From positions 1 through 22,097 of the forward strand of contig CAYNMW010000069.1 in assembly GCA_964398295.1 (NCBI GenBank): a stretch of 22,097 bases of DNA, in the 5' to 3' direction. Under the pieces are notes generated by a model. That model worked only from the letters and a program-made list of their open reading frames with translations. It did no database searches and was not told where the DNA came from. This document shows positions 14,724 through 21,318 of the stretch, one piece after another. The stretch is from CALFUK01 sp964398295. Its GTDB lineage: Bacteria > Bacteroidota > Bacteroidia > Chitinophagales > Saprospiraceae. Position numbers and translations under genes: made by a program. Position 1 is the first letter of the stretch. Every line of letters begins with the position of its first letter.

Positions 14724-16295
14724 TTAATCTGTAACTAGCTCAAAATCTGTACGTCTATTCTTAGCTCTACCTGACTCTGAAGAATTTGATGCTACAGGTT
14801 GGTCAGGTCCATTTCCTACTACAATCAATCTATTCCGAGGCATGTTATGTTCGCTAATTAAATAATCAGCAACAGCTTGTGCTCGTCTTCTTGATAGATT
14901 TAGATTGAGTTCTCTACTTCCTGTATTATCTGTATTTCCTTCGATACGGATTCTGGCATTTCCGAATGCCTGAGCGATTCCGACAAAATCTCTATCGATG
15001 ATAAATTTGGCATTTTCGTCCAAGGATGCATTACCTGTTCGGAAGTTGATTGTCACTTCTTTAGAGGCAAGCGCTTCTTTGGTTTTGTCAGTTGCAGTTG
15101 CTGGTGCAAATACTTTAGTACCTTCTGCGGCATGTTGCGAGCCACTCAGATTTGCGTCTCTTACAATACTTGAATAGGATATATTTCTCCAATTGGGAGC
15201 CCTTCCTTCAATATAGCCAAGGCCATCATATACTTCGACCATTCTGCTGTATAGACTATTACCAGTTACACCACTATATTCTCTATTGAGGTTAAAGAAA
15301 TTGAGGTTGTCTCCATGCGTAACCAATCTTACATTATTGATTGCATCGTATGCATCTTGCTCGGAAAAGACTTCAAAATTTTCTCCTAGGATTTTTGCTG
15401 CTTTTCGTTTGTTGCCGTCACTTGAGTTAATCTCTGAAGCACCAATCATCCACCCTTCATATAGTTGAGCTAATTTCTCTCTGTTTTGTTCTACAAAAGC
15501 ACGCTTAGCAACAAAGACATCGGCAATAATATGCGAAGCAGACTTTGTACTCTCCAGTACTCTAGCACCTGGTACAGCTTCAACACACGCGATGTCATCT
15601 GGACTCCAGACTACAGCAGCGTCAACACGTTGACTTTTGAATACTTCTGCAGCGTCAATCGCACTAGCTTGAAATACAATATCGACATCATCACTGGTAA
15701 GACCGCCTGCATCTAATAACCAAAGCAGGAATGATTGTGAAGGTGTATATTCCGCGACAGCGATCTTTTTACCCTTCAAATCTGAAACTTTAGTAATCCC
15801 ACGTCTGGCAACTATTGCATCTCCACCTCTTGACCAATCTGCCTGAAACAGGACAACTGGATCAAAATCTATCAGACCATTAACCTCTGTTGGAAAGGCA
15901 TCTATAGTTGCCCATAAAAGATTTACATCGTCATTTTTGAATGCCTGTCTGGATGCTTCAAAATCATCAAGCACTTTAAAATCAACTTTGAATCCATAAT
16001 CTTTATAAAATCTTGAATTTGTGTTCGCTTTAAAGCCTTCATTGAAATATTGTCCACCTGCGTAACCTCCCCATGTTACTACACCAATTTTAATTGCATC
16101 ATCATCATTCCTTCCTTTGGAAGATGTGTAGCCATCGTTTTGAGAAGTTTTTGTTCCAGCGGAACCTTCAGCTTCACTGGATATAGCATCACCAAGAGAT
16201 GTGTTCTGAAGGACATACCTTCCTGCTAAAAAGATCAAAGCAACAAGTAGTATCGTAATAATCAGCTTTGAAAATGTCGTCAATCGTCTTGCCAT
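14724..16295 (-). CDS. Substrate-binding protein fused to a peptidoglycan-binding OmpA domain
   Basis: The 523 residues begin with a signal anchor (about 8-28, FSKLIITILLVALIFLAGRY). A low-complexity Ser/Gly linker (34-66) follows. Next comes a two-lobed periplasmic binding protein of the NMT1/SsuA kind (67-380), with IKIGVVTWGGY, VSDLKGKKIAVAEYTPS and RVDAAVVWSPDD. After a second linker the OmpA-like domain (411-523) has VTINFRTGNASL, then GNTDNTGSRELNLNLSRRRA with both peptidoglycan ligands present (D456, R471), and ends AKNRRTDFEL. I recall database entries named substrate-binding/OmpA family protein in Bacteroidota. The phosphate label sometimes attached to them is not supported here, because the lobe resembles the sulfonate/thiamine-precursor group. 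Tying a binding protein to both inner membrane and cell wall is unusual. It stands between the PspA-like gene and the permease. Confidence 0.88.
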   Translation of the reverse strand: MARRLTTFSKLIITILLVALIFLAGRYVLQNTSLGDAISSEAEGSAGTKTSQNDGYTSSKGRNDDDAIKIGVVTWGGYAGGQYFNEGFKANTNSRFYKDYGFKVDFKVLDDFEASRQAFKNDDVNLLWATIDAFPTEVNGLIDFDPVVLFQADWSRGGDAIVARRGITKVSDLKGKKIAVAEYTPSQSFLLWLLDAGGLTSDDVDIVFQASAIDAAEVFKSQRVDAAVVWSPDDIACVEAVPGARVLESTKSASHIIADVFVAKRAFVEQNREKLAQLYEGWMIGASEINSSDGNKRKAAKILGENFEVFSEQDAYDAINNVRLVTHGDNLNFFNLNREYSGVTGNSLYSRMVEVYDGLGYIEGRAPNWRNISYSSIVRDANLSGSQHAAEGTKVFAPATATDKTKEALASKEVTINFRTGNASLDENAKFIIDRDFVGIAQAFGNARIRIEGNTDNTGSRELNLNLSRRRAQAVADYLISEHNMPRNRLIVVGNGPDQPVASNSSESGRAKNRRTDFELVTD

Positions 16296-16322
16296 TGTTT
16301 TATATAGTTTGAATTTTAATTC

Positions 16323-17345
16323 TTATTCATCGAAGAAGTTATCGTATTGATTTCCTCTGCCAACTTTCTCAGGCACCTTGATTGGTGCATTTAAATCCAG
16401 GACTTCCGTATCGTTTTCAGCTTGCAGTAAAAGCGTTTCTTTCTCCTCTCCTAACAGCAAAGACTCCCCTTCTCGTTCCCATTTTTCAAGCATTTTCATC
16501 CCTTCTTCTTCAAAAACTCCATTTTGTAGATCTACTGAAGCCATAAAATTCTCTGACACTTCCATAAACCGCTCCATTTCACCTACTTTATTGCTTACAT
16601 CATCTGCTACAGCTTCCAAGGCCTGATCAAACATTAATCGCTTATCGGCATCACCTTTAATGATACTCATCGCTGATTTCATCGCACTATGGCTGGCGTG
16701 CATTGCTTTTCGTTCTTGCTCTTTGACCTTTACCTGATCTGTCACATCTTCAACCAGTATTTCACTATTTTCATACATCTTTGACAAGACACGATACATG
16801 ACCTCCATTTTTTTATAGAGATCTTCCAATTTCACATTAGAATCCTTTAAACGACCTGCTTTCCTACTCTTTAGGATCATCACATTCCTCTTGTCCGTTT
16901 CTCTAGCTTTACTAGCTTCAGTTAGATTGCTGGCGATTTCTTTTTGATTGTTGATGATGAGTTCCTTTAACTTATGCATTTGCCCTCTCAACTTCGTGAT
17001 CTGCTTGTTCATCTTTCTCAGATTCCCTTTAAGGTCTTCTACATAAGACTTCAGAATGCCAATTGGATCAATTTGGATAAACAAACCAGTGATAGCGCGC
17101 ATGACTGACTTGTACATATACCAAACGAGATTCCTCATTTTAGAATCGAGAGCCATATAAATGATGGCACCCAACACAAGCAAGGTCACTGCAAGTCCGA
17201 CCAGACTAGAAGCAAATGCAATGATACTTGATAAAAAAGTGGTGATCAAAATACCTGCTCCAATGACTATACCAGCCAGAACGATACCACCGGTCACCCC
17301 TTCCGGTCTTTTCCAAAATGATTTTGGTTTATTAGAATTTGGCAT
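16323..17345 (-). CDS. Membrane-anchored PspA/IM30-like coiled-coil protein
   Basis: Two hydrophobic helices (about 19-38 and 43-65) lead into a segment rich in aromatic and basic residues (70-92, RNLVWYMYKSVMRAITGLF). A long predicted coiled coil follows at 93-270, beginning DPIGILKSYVEDLKGNLRKM. This order of amphipathic region, DP-x-x-x-L, alternating helices and a central helical hairpin resembles PspA/Vipp1 (bacterial ESCRT-III-like) proteins, which sit on membranes and respond to envelope damage. Canonical PspA lacks transmembrane helices, so this is a variant. The resemblance is by pattern only; a structural match would be needed for proof. A Glu-rich tail ends at 340 with NQYDNFFDE. 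It lies 27 bases upstream of the binding-protein gene and six bases after the 60-residue peptide gene. Confidence 0.65.
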   Translation of the reverse strand: MPNSNKPKSFWKRPEGVTGGIVLAGIVIGAGILITTFLSSIIAFASSLVGLAVTLLVLGAIIYMALDSKMRNLVWYMYKSVMRAITGLFIQIDPIGILKSYVEDLKGNLRKMNKQITKLRGQMHKLKELIINNQKEIASNLTEASKARETDKRNVMILKSRKAGRLKDSNVKLEDLYKKMEVMYRVLSKMYENSEILVEDVTDQVKVKEQERKAMHASHSAMKSAMSIIKGDADKRLMFDQALEAVADDVSNKVGEMERFMEVSENFMASVDLQNGVFEEEGMKMLEKWEREGESLLLGEEKETLLLQAENDTEVLDLNAPIKVPEKVGRGNQYDNFFDE

Positions 17346-17351
17346 AATTTA

Positions 17352-17534
17352 TTACCGTTTCAATTTTTTACCTGCAGAAAACGCTAATGCGGCTGCAGAG
17401 AACAACACAAACACAAATATAAGGACTCTCCAGGTTGTATTCCCAACACCTTCAAACCAAGATGCTTGTCGCATAAATGCGAACATGATAACCAAAGTAA
17501 CAAGGCCTATGGAAACAACATTCCTGCTATCCAT
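17352..17534 (-). CDS. 60-residue two-helix membrane peptide
   Basis: I do not recognise a family. The product has two hydrophobic helices, at about 6-22 (VVSIGLVTLVIMFAFMR) and 35-53 (WRVLIFVFVLFSAAALAFS), and a basic end (GKKLKR). That topology would place both termini in the cytoplasm. Its ATG overlaps the stop of the upstream coiled-coil gene as TAATG, and it ends six bases before the PspA-like gene, so it is clearly translated as part of the operon rather than spurious. Such small membrane proteins beside PspA-type genes often act as membrane recruiters (PspB/PspC-like in role), but no sequence similarity to those was seen. Confidence 0.75.
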   Translation of the reverse strand: MDSRNVVSIGLVTLVIMFAFMRQASWFEGVGNTTWRVLIFVFVLFSAAALAFSAGKKLKR

Positions 17535-18217
17535 TACGATATATAACTATTCATTTTCTCAATGTCCGACTCTATCTGTCCCAAAACGCTATTGTATGCA
17601 TTAATGAACCCTTGTTTTGTGGCTTCGACTTTTGCCATAGACTGGCTAATTTTGGCCCGATCCTGTTCTAGACTCTTTTTATCTGCCTCTATTTCCTTTT
17701 GTAGTTGCTCAATACGTTTTTGTTTATCTACGATCAATTTCTCTTTAGATTTTACTCCTTGTTCCCTTTCTTGCACTTGCTTTTGTCTTTGATTCTGCAA
17801 AGCTTGTGCAAACTTTGCTTCTTCCTTTTTCAGGATGTTTACATAGTGCCTTGCTGAATTGACCAACTTACCAGGTGTTGCCCCCATTGTTTTGGCCATT
17901 GCATATGCAGATTGATATTTTGTCTTTTCATCCATCTCAACAGAAGATAGATTTTGAAGGCTTTGTTTAAACTCCAAATAGTCAAATCCGTCGATGTTAT
18001 TCGCTTCAATTGCTTTGAGAAGCACATCTACAAATTTGGGATCTGCTTTGCCTCCATCAGGTATTGGCATCTGTGGATTTGCCCCAGTTGTTTGGGTTTT
18101 TGGCTCGGTTTTCTGAGAATCAGCATTTATTGCCTGTTTCTTCTTTGGACTCTCTTTTGGCTTCTTAGCTGTAGATTCATCGTCTACAATAAAAAGAGAT
18201 TTTAGCTTCTTTAACAT
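17534..18217 (-). CDS. Conserved-looking cytoplasmic coiled-coil protein, first gene of the PspA/ABC operon
   Basis: No named function is known. I chose ATG 18217 (227 residues, starting MLKKLKSLFIVDDE); a TTG eight codons upstream is less likely. The N-terminal helix is basic and followed by a disordered Lys/Pro/Thr linker (14-58). Residues 60-138 form a compact helical domain (DPKFVDVLLKAIEANNIDGF, then DYLEFKQSL and AYAMAKTMGATPGKLV). Residues 139-227 are predicted coiled coil ending ESDIEKMNSYIS. No signal peptide or membrane helix is present. Sitting first in the operon and overlapping the next start, it may be a cytosolic partner for the coiled coil of the PspA-like protein. That role is inferred from context and shape only. 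Confidence 0.8.
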   Translation of the reverse strand: MLKKLKSLFIVDDESTAKKPKESPKKKQAINADSQKTEPKTQTTGANPQMPIPDGGKADPKFVDVLLKAIEANNIDGFDYLEFKQSLQNLSSVEMDEKTKYQSAYAMAKTMGATPGKLVNSARHYVNILKKEEAKFAQALQNQRQKQVQEREQGVKSKEKLIVDKQKRIEQLQKEIEADKKSLEQDRAKISQSMAKVEATKQGFINAYNSVLGQIESDIEKMNSYIS

Positions 18218-18264
18218 AAGATTCTGATGTTTTGAATACAATTACTTGATAATCAATATGTCAT

Positions 18265-18294
18265 CAAAATAAATTGTCGAACAGCTCTATCAAA
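18265..18294 (-). promoter_or_regulatory. Candidate promoter for the PspA/ABC operon
   Basis: Read on the minus strand, TTTG (18294-18291) and TTATTTTG (18272-18265) are separated by 18 bases. They match the Bacteroidota -33 TTTG and -7 TAnnTTTG elements with one mismatch. A start near 18258 gives a leader of about 40 bases to the ATG at 18217. No alternative promoter is evident inside the operon gaps. Confidence 0.4.
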
Positions 18295-18462
18295 TTAAAG
18301 AGGACAAAATAACGAATTATATGCAGTTTTCTATACAAAAAAAACCTACTAAAAGCCTACTCAATTTAAAAAATAAGTTGAGGATACACCTGCATGAAAG
18401 CTATATACATTGACCCACTATGCTTACTATAGATTATTTATCTTGCCGTCCAAATCTATATT

Positions 18463-19725
18463 ATGTCAACAATTGATGTCTTTGTGAATAGTGAAATACA
18501 GAAATTGGAAACTGTAATTGTTCACACACCGGATTCAGGGATTTCACGAATCTCACCTCGAAAGTCAGATGAACTGTTGTTTGATGACATCGTCCATCTA
18601 CCATTAATGCGTAAGGAGCATCATATTTTCTCTAAGGTTCTGGATGTGTTTGTCAAAGACGGTGTGTTGGAAATTGAAGACTTGATTCAAGAGACTATAG
18701 CGGAAAATCCAGAACTTACCAAGGAATTGGTCGATCGTGTAATTGTTCATGAACACTTGCCGCAACGATACGCAGATACATTTCTATCGATGACACCACA
18801 TGAGCTGATGACTGTTCTTATCACTGGCTATCATCAGGAAAAGGATCATATTTATTTTGACCCAATCCCTAATTTGATCTTTACAAGAGATATTGCCACA
18901 ACAGTAAAAGATCATGTTATTCTAACCAAGGCAGCTAAAGAGGCCCGATACAGGGAGAATCTATTGACGAGATATGTGTTCATGGGCAACAGTAGGTTTG
19001 CTCATACATATAAGGCCGAAAAGCTCATCAATCTAAATGATCTTGACAAATTTCCACCATCCAATAAAGGGGAAGTTGTCTCTATAGAGGGAGGTGATTT
19101 GATGATTTTAACAGAGGATTACTTTTTGATTGGATGTAGTGAGCGAACCACGAGCCACGCATTCCACAGTTTGAAAGATAATCTGTTCGAAAAGGGATTG
19201 ACCAAAAATGTTGTTCAAGTCAATATTCCGAATGATAGATTTTGCATGCATATTGATACTCTCTTTACTCGATTGTCCTCAAATAAAATCGTATGCTACA
19301 AACCAATTGTCTACGATGGTATGAGTTCAACTATAGAAGTGCATCGTTCGGAAGGTAAGAATGCCTACTACCCTTCGGTTAAGGACTTCATGTTAGAAGA
19401 AATTAATCCAGCAATGGATTTTATATTTACTGGAAATGGTGAAACTCCTTACCAAGAAAGAGAGCAATGGACAGATGGTTGTAATCTGGTTGCTGTAAAA
19501 CCTGGAGTAGGCATTACCTATGATCGCAACCTTAAAACTGAACTTGCATTCAAAGAGAGTGGCTTCACTATCCTACCCGCAGAAGAATTAATCAGACAGA
19601 CAGATGTTGATTCCAATTATCCTGATAAATTAGAAAATACAATTATTACTATTCCGTCTAGCGAATTATCCAGAGCGCGAGGAGGCTCTCATTGTATGAC
19701 TTGTCCAATAAAACGATTGAATTAA
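18463..19725 (+). CDS. Arginine deiminase family protein
   Basis: Arginine deiminase hydrolyses L-arginine to citrulline and ammonia. Family motifs are in place in the 420-residue protein: PIPNLIFTRD (134-143), the SIEGGD segment with E209 and D212, CSERTT, the MHID pair H263/D265, and the C-terminal catalytic cysteine C411 in RARGGSHCMTCP. The length fits ArcA-type enzymes (about 400-420). No carbamate kinase, ornithine carbamoyltransferase or arginine antiporter gene is next to it, so a role in the usual energy-yielding ADI pathway is not supported by context. A related guanidino-group hydrolase with another substrate is possible. The ATG at 18463 begins right at the conserved N-terminus, and the stop overlaps the next gene's start. 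Confidence 0.88.
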   Translation: MSTIDVFVNSEIQKLETVIVHTPDSGISRISPRKSDELLFDDIVHLPLMRKEHHIFSKVLDVFVKDGVLEIEDLIQETIAENPELTKELVDRVIVHEHLPQRYADTFLSMTPHELMTVLITGYHQEKDHIYFDPIPNLIFTRDIATTVKDHVILTKAAKEARYRENLLTRYVFMGNSRFAHTYKAEKLINLNDLDKFPPSNKGEVVSIEGGDLMILTEDYFLIGCSERTTSHAFHSLKDNLFEKGLTKNVVQVNIPNDRFCMHIDTLFTRLSSNKIVCYKPIVYDGMSSTIEVHRSEGKNAYYPSVKDFMLEEINPAMDFIFTGNGETPYQEREQWTDGCNLVAVKPGVGITYDRNLKTELAFKESGFTILPAEELIRQTDVDSNYPDKLENTIITIPSSELSRARGGSHCMTCPIKRLN

Positions 19726-20135
19726 TGTTTATATCTAAAACAACATATCGTGTTCCTTATGCAGATACAGATCAGATGAGTTTCATGTATTATGGTCATT
19801 ACCCAAAATTATATGAAATGGGAAGAGCAGAGATGGTAAGAGATCTTGGGATAACTTATAAAGAATTGGAAGCTGTACACAAGATAAGTATGCCTGTTTT
19901 GGAATTAAATTGCAGATATAAAAGCCCAGCAACTTATGACGAATTATTAACAATAGAATCCAAGTTAACTGAGATGCCTACCAAGTTAATTTGCTTTCAT
20001 CATCGAGTTTTTAATGAAGCTGGCGACCTCATTAATAAAGGGTTTGTGAAATTGTTTTTTATTGATCAAAAAAGTGAAAAGCGCATTTCTGCACCAGCTG
20101 TTTTAACTGATAAGCTAATCCAGTATTTTGTCTAA
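19725..20135 (+). CDS. Acyl-CoA thioesterase, YbgC/4HBT (hot-dog fold) family
   Basis: The 136-residue length and the N-terminal motif YRVPYADTDQMSFMYYGHY mark a 4-hydroxybenzoyl-CoA-type hot-dog thioesterase. The likely catalytic Asp is D16, matching the second D of DTD in YbgC. ELNCRYKSPATYDELL and the strand pair CFHHRVFN and GFVKLFFID complete the fold. It should hydrolyse acyl-CoA or acyl-ACP thioesters in the cytoplasm; chain length is not readable. I chose the ATG at 19725, which overlaps the preceding TAA as TAATG. An in-frame ATG at 19692 lies inside the deiminase gene and adds residues foreign to the family. Confidence 0.88.
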   Translation: MFISKTTYRVPYADTDQMSFMYYGHYPKLYEMGRAEMVRDLGITYKELEAVHKISMPVLELNCRYKSPATYDELLTIESKLTEMPTKLICFHHRVFNEAGDLINKGFVKLFFIDQKSEKRISAPAVLTDKLIQYFV

Positions 20136-21111
20136 TATCTTTACAATACTTGAAAACACTCCGATTGTTAAACCATTGATTAAATGGTCAAAACTAACAG
20201 CTATACCAGGTTTTCAAGGTGTTCCCATCTATTACATCATTCGGTTTATCATTGAAGAATTAAAAAAGGATAGCATTACGACAAGAGCAGATGCTGTTGC
20301 CTTTAATTTTTTTCTTTCCATTTTTCCATTTACCATTTTCATCCTTCCTCTATTAATTAATACTCCATTTGGAATTAATTATTTGGAATTATTCCGCAAT
20401 TCGATAAAAGGAGTATTACCCAATAGTGCACAAGAGTATATTTTTTCAATCATCACAGGAATAGAAAATACGGGAAGCTTTGGTTTGTTGACAGCTGGTT
20501 TTTTCTTCGCTATTTATTTTTCCTCAAATGGGATGTCAAAATTGATGCAAGGATTTGACAAATCACATCCAAATATTTTTAAAAGCAGAAATTTTATTAA
20601 TCATAAATTAGTTGCAATTGCACTGACTGTATTGTTGGTTATGCTAGGTTTGTTTTCTCTTACACTCATTGTCTTATTTGGACAATTTGTTCAATATTTA
20701 GCTGCTAATGTCGAAATAGGTAGTTTCTCTTTGGTGCTAGTGAACATACTCAGATGGTTGGTCATATTGCTCTTGTTTTATAGCATTATCACTTCTATTT
20801 ACAGGTATGGGCCGTCGATGTACCAACGAATTAAGTTATTTAATCCAGGTGCCACCTTAGCTACATTACTTTCTATTTTAAGCTCTGTTCTCTTTTCTTG
20901 GTTCGTCAACCAATTTGACAGATACAATGAAATTTATGGTTCGATAAGTGCCTTGATTGTCATGCTTATTTGGATACAAATTAATTCCTTTATATTATTG
21001 ATTGGTTTCGAATTAAATACAAGCATTGCAGTGAACAAGGAATTAGGAAGATTCAGGAAGGAAGGGGTTCAGAATGTTGAGGAATCTCATGAAGAAGTGG
21101 TTGGTAAGTAG
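20128..21111 (+). CDS. YihY/virulence factor BrkB family membrane protein
   Basis: This is an inner-membrane protein with about six hydrophobic helices after a 45-residue N-terminal region. Family marks are TTRADAVAFNFFLSIFPF (51-68), the stretch around GFFFAIYFSSNGMSKLMQGF, and the C-terminal YNEIYGSISALIVMLIWIQ (267-285) followed by LLIGFELN. YihY proteins are widespread, and their function is unsettled (proposed lipid or envelope transport; not an RNase). There is no suitable ATG: the first internal Met is at residue 136. The likely start is therefore the TTG at 20128, overlapping the thioesterase stop by eight bases, which suggests translational coupling. The last 25 residues are hydrophilic. 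Confidence 0.88.
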   Translation: MSNIFTILENTPIVKPLIKWSKLTAIPGFQGVPIYYIIRFIIEELKKDSITTRADAVAFNFFLSIFPFTIFILPLLINTPFGINYLELFRNSIKGVLPNSAQEYIFSIITGIENTGSFGLLTAGFFFAIYFSSNGMSKLMQGFDKSHPNIFKSRNFINHKLVAIALTVLLVMLGLFSLTLIVLFGQFVQYLAANVEIGSFSLVLVNILRWLVILLLFYSIITSIYRYGPSMYQRIKLFNPGATLATLLSILSSVLFSWFVNQFDRYNEIYGSISALIVMLIWIQINSFILLIGFELNTSIAVNKELGRFRKEGVQNVEESHEEVVGK

Positions 21112-21136
21112 TTTGTTTGGATTTAACCATAAAAGG

Positions 21137-21224
21137 CATAAAAGAGGCTCATTTCTATGAAGACAAAATTGAATTGAATTACAGAATTGTTTTTTACTGC
21201 TTTTAAATTAAGACATAAAAGAGG
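21137..21224 (+). repeat. Short direct repeat CATAAAAGAGG in the 3' intergenic region
   Basis: CATAAAAGAGG occurs at 21137-21147 and 21214-21224, and a partial unit (CATAAAAG) immediately precedes the first at 21128. The copies lie in the 207-base gap between the YihY gene and the phosphoesterase-fusion gene. Seven helical turns separate the two full copies, so a DNA-binding protein could contact both on one face, but simple AT-rich chance is also reasonable. Confidence 0.25.
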
Positions 21225-21318
21225 TATGCATTCTAACTAAACCAAATGAATTTTTCATCAAGATTATTCTTTTGTACTATTGAAATTAAATAGCAGTAAC
21301 TATATTATTTGCAAATAA

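Noticed and set aside
15286..15716. Plus-strand frames opposite the binding-protein gene
   Set aside because: Low-information translations antisense to a well-supported gene.
21290..21318. TATATTATTTGC as the -7 element for the phosphoesterase-fusion gene
   Set aside because: The spacing between TA and TTTG is wrong for TAnnTTTG, and the start point would fall on or after the ATG.
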